Assembly: GCA_018398575.1 (NCBI GenBank)
Contig: JAGTXZ010000002.1
Span: 374,501 to 438,500, forward strand
Reading direction: 5' to 3'
Source of the DNA: Ampelomyces quisqualis
Lineage: Eukaryota; Ascomycota; Dothideomycetes; Pleosporales; Phaeosphaeriaceae
Length of the DNA stretch: 64,000 nt
The notes beneath the pieces are model-generated. The model was not told the origin of the DNA. It made no database searches and worked only from the letters and a program-made list of their open reading frames with translations. The stretch's first letter is position 1; each line of letters begins with the position of its first letter. This document shows positions 1 to 9,994 of the stretch, piece by piece. Position numbers and translations under genes: made by a program.

Positions 1-1422
1 AGCTAGGACGAGGGCCGGTAGAGTTGCGGATCGCAGTCCGAATGTCCAGCACCGAAAGGTTCATCGTAGGGTCCACCTGCTCCAGAGAGTTCCCATAAAC
101 CGAGTTGAAAATGTAGTATATCCTGGCGCCACCACACAGCTCCTTGGTTGAGATTTCTGTAGAGGTACCGTCGATGGAGGAGATGAAGGACGAGGCAAAT
201 CGCGTCATGAGCTGTAGGATGAGCGATCCTCGGTGCTCCTTGCCCGTGAATGCAACATCACCGTAGCTTGCGAGTTCCTGCTGTGTTTGCCCCATGAGCG
301 TATTCAGCCTCGCCTTGATGTCTGGTAAACGGTCGCGAATGTGGGTCATGAGTGTCTGATTCAAGCTCTTTGCAAGGAACTGGGTTCCACATCGATTTGC
401 CATGTTCCTGTATGCGGGGTGGTGCCTGAAGAAATCGCGTTCAGCGCTTAGAGCATCGTGGAGCGACTTTGCGGTCTGAATGTCCTGTTGTGAGCGATTC
501 ACAATACCAATGAATCCAAGCTTGAGAGGGTACACCCTCCCAGAAAGAATGTCCATGGCGTTTGTACCGTGGTCCATCAAGTCGAGCTTGGTAAGGACAC
601 CAATAGTCCGCTTTCCCATGGGGTCGACATGGCGCGCTAGCTTGAGAGCCTCGGAGTTTACCAGATCGACATTGGCTGGCGAGACGGCGAGAATGACACT
701 GTTCGGCTTCGCGATGTATTCGGTGATGAGGTTGCGCGTCTGCTTCTCGATATCGGTAGGCTGGTCGCCAATGGGAACCTGCAGCTGTTAGCTCCATGTC
801 TCCGGGGAAAAGCCGTCTTGAGCCTACCTTGGTCAGACCCGGTAGATCGACGAGCGTCAAGCTGAGCACGTGCGGAGAGTAGATCTTGAGATTGATGGGC
901 TGTCTGTCGATGCCCTTGTTGTTTCCCGCTATCCTGGCCGTCTCGTTCTCAATCTCGCGCCTGACCTCGGCGAAGTCGTAGTATCTCCGCCCGGGGATGT
1001 GGAGAAACTCTCCCCACTCCTGCTGTCCAGCAACGCTTGCTGGGGTGTGGGGAACGTGCACCTCGTCGTCCTCGTCGGCGTCGTCGCGTTCGCTGGGAAG
1101 GTTGATGAGCTGAAGGATGAGCGGCCGCCTGGTAACAATGCCACTACCTCGGGGGAGGAAGTCTCGGCCGACAATGTTCTCAAGTACCGACGACTTTCCG
1201 GATGATTGCGATCCCACGACCACCTAGGCAAGTTAGTATGTGATGCACATACAAGTCTTGGCGGCAAAAGTTGGGGGCTTCTTTTCCATCCTCGACCGCC
1301 TAGCCCAGCGGGGTCCCACGTACAATCTGAGGCAGGTCCAGTGAATCATTTCCAATAGTGTTGAAAACAAGATCCTGGAGCCTGTTGACAATGTTGAGGA
1401 GCTCCTCGCCCAGCGAAGCCAT
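1..1422 (-). CDS. VPS1: Dynamin-like GTPase Vps1, N-terminal part (runs off left edge)
   Basis: Dynamin-family GTPase that drives membrane scission in vacuolar sorting, endocytosis and peroxisome division. Three exons on the minus strand: 1422-1324, 1223-828 and 778 to the edge; the introns (1224-1323, 779-827) have GT-AG ends and the first has a CTAAC branch site. Visible are the P-loop GSQSSGKSS, the G3 motif DLPG and the G4 motif TKLD, then the start of the dynamin middle domain. The N-terminus MASLGEELLNIVNRLQDL and the short stalk before the P-loop fit Vps1 better than mitochondrial Dnm1. About 424 residues are in view; the rest of the middle domain and the GED lie outside. The frame is intact. 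It diverges from the hydrolase gene at 2079. Confidence 0.95.
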
Positions 1423-2078
1423 GGCGTTGGTGGTTGTGTTGCTGCTTTGCTCGCACGGCTACGGCTTGATCGAGCAGACAGTTGGCTAGCTACAACAAGA
1501 CCCAGCAGCTTCTGGCAGTTGGCGACGAGGATTGTGCGGCGCAGGGGGATGAGTAGTGTTCGTCGTGGCCGCGTGCCTGGATGAAGGCACTGTGAAAGCG
1601 AGGCTTGTGATGGGCTGCGGTCCTGCGTCGTCATGGGCGAAACCTCGACCAAGAACCATCGGCCGACGGTCACGTGACCATGCATCGACTCCTTAATTTA
1701 CGCATCAACGCCAGAAGTCAACCGCAAGCATTTCGAGCGTCTGGCTTCCCTCGGGTATCATCGGACCGTCGGCGGACCTTATCTCTTTGAACCCTCGGTG
1801 ACTGAGGTCACACGCGACACCACCGAATTATCAACGTCTCATGCGGATCATACTGTCCGGTACCATGCTGCCTTACGACTAGGACCTTCTTCCGAAGCAA
1901 GCCTATCATGATAAGCTAGGCTGTTATCAACTTCACCACCAAACAAAGCAGGAATGAGCCATGGACCAATTCCAGCGTTATCTTTATTTCTTGGCATAGG
2001 GTATCTTATCCCAGGCATCTACCACATCTCAATTCCCCGAGCGCTCGACTTTCTCCTATACTTCCCCATACAAGTTCC
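1423..2078. other. Divergent intergenic region, VPS1 / hydrolase
   Basis: About 650 bases between two divergent start codons. It should hold both promoters. Short open frames here have no recognisable content, and I saw no repeat or RNA gene. Confidence 0.5.
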
Positions 2079-2981
2079 ATGGCCCCAGAGTCGGTCGTCC
2101 TTACCACTCAAGATCTACAGCACGACATCACAGTCGGTACAATCAAATGTACGGCACCAATACCCTTCGTATGTACTGTTTGCGCCTCAAACATGTGCCT
2201 GATAGGCTTAAGGACAATGTAGGGCGGAGTGGAGCAATGGCTTTACCAGCCTGCCACGAAAAAGTTCGACTTGACGCGCGGCTCTCGACAGAAGATGGTG
2301 ATTGAGTGCGAAGACACGGAGCGCAACCACAGCGGATTCATCATCGATCCCGGAACATCAGTCATGATCATCGTCGACATGCAGAACTACTTCGTCCATC
2401 CAATGTACAGAGATCACGCTGAAGGCATGGCCACCATTGAGCCCACGCTCAAAGTAATCGAGCGCTGCCGAAGAGAAGGCATTCAGATTGCGTGGCTCGG
2501 CTGGGGTATCACCGACAATGATCTAAAAAGAATGGCGCCGGCCGTGCAACGAGGCTTCAGCAAAACTCTCGGATGGCACATCGGGCTGGGTGCGCAGCTG
2601 CCAGATGGCCAGGGAAGATGTCTTTTCAAACGATCGTGGAACGCCGAACTCTACGAGCCCATGAGAGCCGTGGCCGAACCTGGTGATCTCTTCTTCGACA
2701 AGACACGCATGAGCGGACTCTGGTCTACCGAAGAGCCTCTCCATGAGTACTTGCGTGCAACTGGTAAACAGACTCTCCTTTTTGCAGGAGTGAACACCGA
2801 TCAATGTGTGTTTGGCACCGTGTCTGACGCATACTCATGGGGTTGGGACTGCGTCCTGATCAACGACTGCACCGGAACCATGACAGGGAGAGGTGCGCAG
2901 GAACTCGCGGAGTACCAGGTCTCGCAGAACATGGGCTTTGTCACGGACAGTACCGCGCTGTGTGAAGCTCAGATGCTTTGA
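2079..2981 (+). CDS. Isochorismatase-family cysteine hydrolase
   Basis: Cysteine hydrolase of the isochorismatase fold (PF00857 type), 282 aa. Two exons: 2079-2168 and 2223-2981, with donor GTATGT, an in-phase junction and acceptor TAG. The ATG at 2079 gives 30 residues before the junction; no ATG occurs near the start of exon 2, so exon 1 is needed. The expected Asp-Lys-Cys triad is visible: Asp in VMIIVDMQNYF, Lys in FFDKTRMSGLW, and the nucleophile Cys in GVNTDQCVFGT, the usual cis-peptide and cysteine motif. The family covers isochorismatases, nicotinamidases and N-carbamoyl or ureido hydrolases. Substrate cannot be assigned from sequence, and no neighbour suggests a pathway. There is no signal peptide, so it is probably cytosolic. 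Confidence 0.88.
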
Positions 2982-3329
2982 GTGCGCAATGACGTGGGAG
3001 AGGTATTCGGCGTGGGAGGTTTCATTTGTGTCTTGTCTGCCTATGCATGAAAGCGAAATACCCTAGAAATTCATTTAGAACTAATTGAACAAGCGGTGTT
3101 ATCTGCGTCTTGTTTTTGACTTGAGAGCTGTGGTTGCTCGATACGGTCGTAGATCTGCAGCTGAGCGTAGGTACAGTGACGACACAGCGACGGAGTAACA
3201 GCAATACCAATCTCACGGCAAGCATACCTTGCTCAACTTGATCCATAAATCTTCAGTTGCTTCAGGAAACAACAGCTGCGCGTTTTAGTTGTGGGCTACA
3301 CAAGCTACACCTGCGACTTCAACTCGAAG

Positions 3330-4142
3330 ATGTCCTTGAAGCGTTCGGTAGCTCTCACGAGCTTGCTCATCAGCCCTGCCCTTACTCTTCCAACCGAGCA
3401 ACAGCTCTTGCACACCAATGCTCACAAAAGCGCCCAAGACATTCGAGCAGAGTGAAACCACTCCACTCCATCTTCCATAAAAGTTTCGCTGACTCTCACC
3501 AGATTCAAAAAAGCCGAAATCATACCAACAGGTAACAGTCCATCACATTTCTCAGTCGTCAAACTCACAACCACCATAGTGATGAACGATTTCCTCCCCA
3601 ACCTAACACCCTCCGTGCACTGGCTTCACTCCCACGCCAAACTAGGAAACATGATTCAACCCAAATACCTACAAGACCAGCCCTCCATCATCCTGCACAA
3701 TGGCATCAGCGCACTCAACTCTTCCGCATCCGATACAAAGTACGTAATCACACTGACCGATCCCGACGCACCCTCGCGCGAGAATCCCAAATGGAGCGAA
3801 ATGTGTCATTGGATCGCATCCAATGTCTCCCTCTCATCCACTTCCTCAGCCTCGTCCGATTACCCTGGACCCGGACTTGGCCGTGTCTCACCGACTTCGT
3901 GTCCGCGCGATGTAATGCCATACAACCCCCCCGGCCCGCCGGAAAAGACGGGGAAGCATCGTTATGTGTTTTTGGTGTTTGCGTCGAAGAAGGGGTCGGG
4001 CGAGGAAGTGGGATTGACGAAGCCAGGGGAGAGGAAGCATTGGGGTCAAGGGAAGGGGGGTGGGGTTAGGGGCTGGGCGGAGGGGAATGGGTTGGTGGTG
4101 GTTGGGGGGAATTTTGTGTATGCTGCGAATGCGGAACAATAG
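3330..4142 (+). CDS. Phosphatidylethanolamine-binding (PEBP) family protein, probably secreted
   Basis: PEBP-fold protein related to carboxypeptidase Y inhibitors, 237 aa. Exons: 3330-3451, 3503-3531 (only 29 nt) and 3580-4142. Introns of 51 and 48 nt have GT-AG ends, and a CTGAC branch site lies in the first. Only this splicing joins the N-terminal segment to KKAEIIPTVMNDFLPNLTPS, a continuity typical of fungal PEBPs; reading through exon 1 meets a TGA at 3452. The ligand-pocket motif DPDAPSRENPKWSEMCHW and the GKHRYVFLVF strand are present. The N-terminus MSLKRSVALTSLLISPALTL resembles a signal peptide. The C-terminal quarter is unusually Gly-rich (GKGGGVRGW). It converges on the coiled-coil gene with about 150 bases between. 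Fungal PEBPs bind lipids or inhibit proteases; the exact role is unknown. Confidence 0.85.
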
Positions 4143-4292
4143 GGGTTTCGATGCAGCCATGGGCGGAGGAAAAATACTGGGGTTTGACGCGGAATAGTCG
4201 TGCTGATGTAGACTGATTATGGCATGACTGACATGATGAATGGATTCTTTGTTTTTTTTTGGGCGCAAGCCCATGTGGAAGCAAGCCGGATT

Positions 4293-5660
4293 TTACTTGC
4301 TACTACCACCACCTAATACACTGCCCCTCAATCCAACCATCTCCACCACCCTCCCAACACCACTTACTTCCTCTCCCGCCTTCAGCAACTTGTCCTGCAC
4401 AAATTCCTCCGTCTCGGTCTCCGCCTCCACCGCTTTGTCGCCCCAAGCTTTCACATCCTTACTTCCCGCAGGCAGCAAATGACTCTCACCCGACAGCCGC
4501 AACAACGCATCTTCAACATCCTGGTCTGCGGATGCGATTTGCGACAAAAGGTAGACGGACTGTTGGAGCAGGGAGCGATCGAGCGTGGAAGAGTGGAGGA
4601 TGTGCGGGATGTGTGGGAAGAGAGAGGATATAGGTCTTGGCGAGTATAGCCGCGGTGGATTCGCAGCGCGTGTTTCTTGCTGTTGTTCTGCTTGTTGTGC
4701 CGAGTGGATGTGGGGCTTTTGTTGCAGGGTTTCATATGTCTCGATGAGGGTCGCGCGGGATGAGGTGTACCGGTCGTATACGTCTCTGATGCGGGATTCT
4801 GCCGAGTCGAGGTCTGCGGGTGCAGTGGTGGTGTTTGTTGGTCGTTTGATGGGCGAAGCGTCTTCGAGGAAGATGGAGTCTTCTTCTACTTTTGCTAGTT
4901 CGCCTTGGATCCATTCGATAATCTCGTCTCGTGCGCATTCGAGCGCGTGAACTTGCTGAAACAGGGTAGGTGTTGGGTGAGATTTTTTCTGAGCTTCTGC
5001 TCTGGCGACTTTGGTACGGTCCATGTTGGCTCGAGATTCCAAGACTTCTTGCTTGAGTTTGTAGACCCAAGTTTGATCGTCGTTGCTTTGAGAGAGATGC
5101 TCGAGTCGCTCGGCTGGGAGGTCAGGTTGCTCGCCGATGGTTTCTTTCACGATATTCTTCGGGTCCTTTGCGGCGTGGTAAGATCTTGTGGTGAGCAGCT
5201 TGTCCAGAGATTCCTGTATTGCCTGCAGCTCAGCAAGACACCGGCGTTGACGCAGAAGCGAGACGTACTTCTGCGTACTGCCATTGTCATAGTCTGCATG
5301 CGCTTGCGTTGGGTTATTGTCCACGTGTCGTTGGTGCAAGTCCTCAAGCGATGCTTGTAGCTCTTTATGCTTAGCTTGTGCTTGAGCATGTGCTCTCAGA
5401 GTCTGGAGATATTCTAAACGTGATGCCTTGAGGCCAGGGGGATTTGTAGGAGTTGCTGAGATGTTGTGGGGACATTCATGGTTGAGATGCTGATTTTTGG
5501 TTGCTGCAGTGACGGGTCGAAGGCTGGTGGTGAGATAGCTCGAGAGTGTCCGTCGAATCCTCAGTGTATCCTCTCGAGAGTTGATGTATGAGGAGAGGGC
5601 GCGATCGACCTCGGATATGGGACATGTTGTATGCGCGGGCATGTTGGATTTATTTTCCAC
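4293..5660 (-). CDS. Coiled-coil protein of unknown function
   Basis: Single open frame of 455 aa. I do not recognise the family. The sequence is Gln/Glu/Lys/Arg-rich with long predicted helices between about residues 85 and 250 and again near 275-330 (for example KASRLEYLQTLRAHAQAQA and VYKLKQEVLESRANMDRTK). This pattern suggests coiled coils and a structural or scaffold role such as a spindle, kinetochore or augmin-type subunit, but that is speculation. No signal peptide or membrane segment is visible. The first ATG is at 5660; a second at residue 7 is equally possible. The TACTCCGTA word at 5670 lies immediately upstream. The C-terminus ends in a Gly/Ser tail. Confidence 0.72.
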   Translation of the reverse strand: MENKSNMPAHTTCPISEVDRALSSYINSREDTLRIRRTLSSYLTTSLRPVTAATKNQHLNHECPHNISATPTNPPGLKASRLEYLQTLRAHAQAQAKHKELQASLEDLHQRHVDNNPTQAHADYDNGSTQKYVSLLRQRRCLAELQAIQESLDKLLTTRSYHAAKDPKNIVKETIGEQPDLPAERLEHLSQSNDDQTWVYKLKQEVLESRANMDRTKVARAEAQKKSHPTPTLFQQVHALECARDEIIEWIQGELAKVEEDSIFLEDASPIKRPTNTTTAPADLDSAESRIRDVYDRYTSSRATLIETYETLQQKPHIHSAQQAEQQQETRAANPPRLYSPRPISSLFPHIPHILHSSTLDRSLLQQSVYLLSQIASADQDVEDALLRLSGESHLLPAGSKDVKAWGDKAVEAETETEEFVQDKLLKAGEEVSGVGRVVEMVGLRGSVLGGGSSK

Positions 5661-6540
5661 GCGGTCTGTTACTCCGTACCGTGAAGGTGCACATGTCGGC
5701 TACTTGGAGACTAATCCAAAAGAGTTAGCGCCATCACGCTGTCACATGTGCTGCCTGATCTTCGGGTCAACGCGTCGAGGCATACTCGGTACTAGTGCGT
5801 ACAATACGCAAATACACAGCAAAATGGATCATGGACGACGGCACCGTATGGTCTGGGCTGATGTGCTGACATGGAAGAAAGAGGGCAAATTCGAAACCAT
5901 CTGTACCGAGTACGGATACCTGCAGCAGCACTTGTATGCATAAACCGGCACAACTACGCGGTATCCGTGCCTGACGCTAACCTGTTCTCATGCACCGAGT
6001 ACTTGCACGAGCTGTGACCTGTCCCTCAAGAACGTGCTGTTGGAGGAGGGGATCCTGGTAGACTGTGGAAGCGCTGTGAAGCGCTGTGAAGCGCTGTGAA
6101 AGTGCCTGCTCAGGCGCGGTGAGTGACGCGCGATCAAGACAGCGCATCACCGTACCGAGCCAATCGACGGCTCCTTCCTGCGGACCACCAAGGTTATCTT
6201 GGCGACTACGGAGTACGGACCACGCAATTATTGGGCCTGCTGGACATGTTATTTCGCTTCAGTGCCACAGGACACAGGTGACAGGACTAGGAGGGAGGGG
6301 CCTGCCTTCAGGGCATCTGCCTCGCACGCCTCCTTTTTTTTATTTTACCTGAGACTCCGCACCGCTGCCGGGCCCCAAGGCTTCCCTCCGCGCGCTGCCC
6401 GCCGACTTCACCTGCACCCCCCTTCACCCGGCAACTGCCCAGTAGCTCGTCGGCCAAGTCACGTCCACTCGCGCCCTCGTGTTCGCCGCCTCCAACGCAT
6501 GCCGCTGGCCACGTTCTGAGGCTGCCCGCGCCATCCCAGG
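5661..6540. other. Divergent intergenic region before Msb1
   Basis: Almost 900 bases without a convincing gene. It contains two copies of the word TACTCCGTA or its complement (5670 and 6207), related GAGTACCGAGTAC-like words near 5905 and 5995, and a short triplicated repeat at 6068-6097. An open frame at 5581-5943 overlaps the start of the coiled-coil gene and shows no coding character. Confidence 0.5.
6068..6097. repeat. 10-bp tandem repeat, 3 copies
   Basis: Three perfect copies of GAAGCGCTGT in tandem, upstream of the Msb1 gene. Each contains the palindrome AGCGCT. Confidence 0.9.
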
Positions 6541-9500
6541 ATGCCGTTCTTCAAGAACGTCTTCAAGTCGAAAGATGGCCCCCGATCTGCCTCCAAGGCT
6601 GGCAAGTATGGGGACCACGCCGAGCCAGTCGCGCAGCCGAAGCCGCGATGGGAGGAGTCGTGGTCCCGCAAAGAGGTCGCGCCAGAGGAGATCCAGGAGC
6701 TGATCCATGTCTGCACGCGGGAAATCAAGTCCAGAGGCAGGTCCCTCACTCGCGTTGGTCTGTGCAGCGTGGATGCTAACGCGCGACAGCCCTGGACATG
6801 CCCTTTGTGCTGCTGCCCTTCCGCCCCACGTCCGACACGAGCGCATCCCGCAACTTTGTGCGAAGCTTCTTCAAGGCCGACTATGAAGGAACACGTCAAT
6901 TCACAGGAGAAGGGCTGGCCACGGAACTGCGCCTCACTGAGCCATTGGTATGCCACCAAGGCTTGCCCATCAGGGTGCAACCATGCTGACCAGCGACAGA
7001 CCCTCTGCAGTATTATCAAGTGGTGTTGGAGCCGACTACCAGGTGGCGTCGTGACCTGGGACGCATACGAGCTGTTCCGAATTGGCGAAGCTGGTGAGTT
7101 GCCCGCGCATGTGGCTGTCATCACGAGCTGTGGCTGTCATCACGAGCTGTGGCTGTCATCACGAGCTGTGGCTGTCATCACGAGCTGCGACTGACAGTGA
7201 CGCAGATTCGAACCTCGCCCGCCATGCATTTGACACCTTCATACCCCTCAGCGTCGACAACGCGGCCCGCCAGCGCATCATATTTGACTTTTTCGATCTC
7301 TTGTCCGCTGTGGCAGCAAGAGGCAAGACGAATGGCATGGGTGGCAGGAAACTGTCTCGTTTAGCGGGATGGTGGGCCTTTGAGTTCATTGAAGACGGCA
7401 AGGGCTTCGACCGCGGCTACCGCATATGGGAGAAGTGAGTTCACCGGTCTCCGTGCATTGGGTACCTACTGATCGACCTCAGGGCTGCGGACGCTGCAAG
7501 CCATCTCTTCTTTGCCTACCTGCGCTCGCTTGCGCCAGAGCCAGACACCGTCGGCGGCATTTCCAAGCTCCCGCGCTCGCTGCAATCCCTTTTGTCGCAA
7601 ACAGAGTATCCGCCACAGACGCCGACTCTGATGCAGACCCGCACGACCAAAGTCGTCATGATTGTCGATTCTGTCTCACCCACCCCCTTTTCGCTTCTAC
7701 GCCGCGCGAAGAACTTCGAATATCGTGACGACGACGCAGCATTGCAGCAGTTTTCAGCCTACGAAGACACCGTCAGAGCTCTGACTGATGAGTGTCGTAG
7801 AGTTCTCGAATGCATCTCGACTGCTAATCAATCCACTTCGGCGACAGAGGCCATCACGCCCGATCCATCATGGTCTCGTTTCGAAGACTTTGGTTTCTCT
7901 GGCCTACTTGACAGCTCTGCGAGCCTGAAAGCAATGTCAACCACGGGTGGTACACGAGAATTCTCCAACATGCGCTCGGGCCTGCTGTCGAAGACTACCG
8001 ATTTCGGTCGCCCAACTACCCCTTCTTGGGCAGACTTTCTTTCCTCTGGGTTTGCTGATGAGAATAACCACACATCACCGAATACTTTGTTACTGCCGAG
8101 TCAAAAGCTCCCTCCACTTGGCGAGGGAGCCCGTGTGCACAGCTCTCAATCGCATATGCGTCACGGGCTTCTGGCCGAAGAAGACTTGGAGCCAGGAGAG
8201 CTAGCAAGCATCATAAACTTCGACCTTGATGAGACTTTTTGGTGGGTTTGGATGATAAGCTTGGCTAGTGAGGAGACAACCGATCGCAAGGCCGCGTTCG
8301 GACGATGCACGCTGATCGAGACACGTATTCCTGGCGCCAAGTGGCTTGTCATGGAGGAGCAGGTCAAAGGTGCCTCACCTGGTCCGGAGGAAGGCGCATA
8401 CATTGCGGAGAAGAAGTCCATGTTTAGTTTCACCAGGAGAGGGCGACTAGGCCGTCACAAGTCGACTGGCAAGAAGCCAACCCCAGCATCCAAGGAGCCA
8501 TACAACCCCAACGCATCTAATCATCCTATGAGCAAGACGGGTATCGCTCCCGACCAGCACGCTAGGGTCCAAGCTGTAGCTGCGCAAATAGCACAGAAAG
8601 AAAGGGACAAGAAAGAGTCTGAGCAGCTCGCTCAGCGCCGGGCAAGAATGGATGACGCAACATCCACCAAAACGAACAGTGTTTTGACATTACAACCCCA
8701 TTTATTGAGCGAGGCAGGGCCGGCTATGAAATGGGATAAGAAGTTTGGAGAAGGTGTCAACGACCGTAACGCTCTCCGTGCACATTATCTGGGAGATGTG
8801 AGCGCCGGAAAAGGCTCCAAGGACAACCTCTTGATAACAGCAAATGGGCGCATGCCATCACTACCGCCGGAGATCTCGAACCGGGACCTCCCCGCCCTCC
8901 CAGGCTCAAGCATGAATACTCTGAAGTCCCCAGGTGGTGCATCGAGGTCTTCGGGTCCAAAGCCTGAAGCATCTGTCACACCCGTACCGTGGCCAAATGA
9001 TTCTCCTACTGGAACGCCGACGCCTGAACACAAGCTCTTCCCTGTACTCGATAACGGCGATCATCCTGTAACACGAAACGCTGTACCCCAGAGAAAGCCG
9101 GTCCTTTCTCCCCATCCGCCTGTCGTTCCACAGCCTAACGCTCGTGCGAGTGAAGACGGAGTGCATGTGCCTGGAAAGAGGTCTCCACCGAACAAAATGA
9201 AGAAGAAGGAGGGTGGTGGTTTCAGAAAACTATTTGGTCGCAAAAAGACTCATGTGCCCGCAACAACTGCTTCTCAGCAACCTCGTGCATCAGAGGATCA
9301 TCCCACGCAAGCCTATGCGCCCGAGCCTGCTCGGAGTGTATCTCGTATTGAGGACCATGTGCCTTCAGTTCGAACCCTGTCCCCAACATATAGCGTCGAG
9401 CAGTCTGAGCCTCATCGAGCACCATCTCCAGCCTATGGAAGTCCAGCAGCATCTTCCACGGCGTTGGCGGATTCTCGCCGGCCGAGTCCCCCGCTTGCAC

Positions 9501-9994
9501 CGGGCAGCAATTCTCACGAGCAGCAGCAAGCTGATCAAGCCTTCTCTCGCTTTGATCAAGGTCCAATACAGGACATGCCGGCCTTTGCGCCCGAGGATGA
9601 CAGTGACGATGAAGCCGCCGCTGCACCTATCATTGCACGCCGACCTGCGCCTCAGTACGATGCACCACCAAGCCCGGTCACTCCGACACCATACGTATCG
9701 CAAGCACGAGATGACATCTCCGAAGAGTCTGTCACCCTCAAAACTGACTCGATTCCAACCAACGACCGCTGGGCGCAGATAAGGAAGAACGCTGCCGAGC
9801 GCGCGACAAGACTTAGCGAAGAGCAATCTCGCCGTAGCCGCAGTCAGAGCCAGAGCCAGCGTACAGACGAAGGTGAAACGAGCGGTGAGGAGACGATTGA
9901 GAGCCGTGTGGCGCGGATCAAGGCGCGAGTAGCGGAGCTAACGGGCAATGTGGACGGCCAATCATCTACTTACAATTCGGGACCCATGCGATGA
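6541..9994 (+). CDS. MSB1: Msb1/Mug8-domain morphogenesis scaffold
   Basis: Fungal Msb1-type protein, a scaffold linking Rho/Cdc42 polarity and the cell wall integrity route at growth sites, about 1062 aa. Five exons: 6541-6736, 6790-6947, 7000-7093, 7206-7434, 7483-9994. Conserved N-terminal signatures appear only when spliced: PRWEESWSRKEVAPEEIQEL, ALDMPFVLLPFRPTSD, IIKWCWSRLPGGVVTW, FDTFIPLSVDNAARQRIIFD, GRKLSRLAGWWAFEF and SHLFFAYLRSLAPEPD. Intron 1 has a GC donor (GCAGGT) instead of GT; using it yields the conserved SRALDMPF join. Intron 3 carries a 19-bp minisatellite. Residues beyond about 450 are disordered, Ser/Pro-rich and basic, with a KKKEGGGFRKLFGRKK patch that could bind membrane, and end in a charged helix (RIKARVAEL). 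RlmA is the next gene downstream. Confidence 0.92.
6737..6789 (+). other. GC-AG intron in Msb1
   Basis: 53-nt intron with donor AGAG|GCAGGT, branch-like GCTAAC and acceptor CGACAG. A GT donor four bases downstream (GTCCCT) would break the conserved SRALDMPF junction, so the GC donor is preferred. Confidence 0.8.
7112..7187. repeat. 19-bp minisatellite inside an Msb1 intron, 4 copies
   Basis: Four identical tandem copies of TGGCTGTCATCACGAGCTG inside the 112-nt intron 7094-7205. The repeat makes this the longest intron of the gene. Splice sites (GTGAGT, CGCAG) and a CTGAC branch site lie outside the array. Confidence 0.95.

Noticed and set aside
5581..5943. 120-codon plus-strand frame near the coiled-coil gene
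   Set aside because: It overlaps the start of that gene antisense and has no recognisable content or splice sites.
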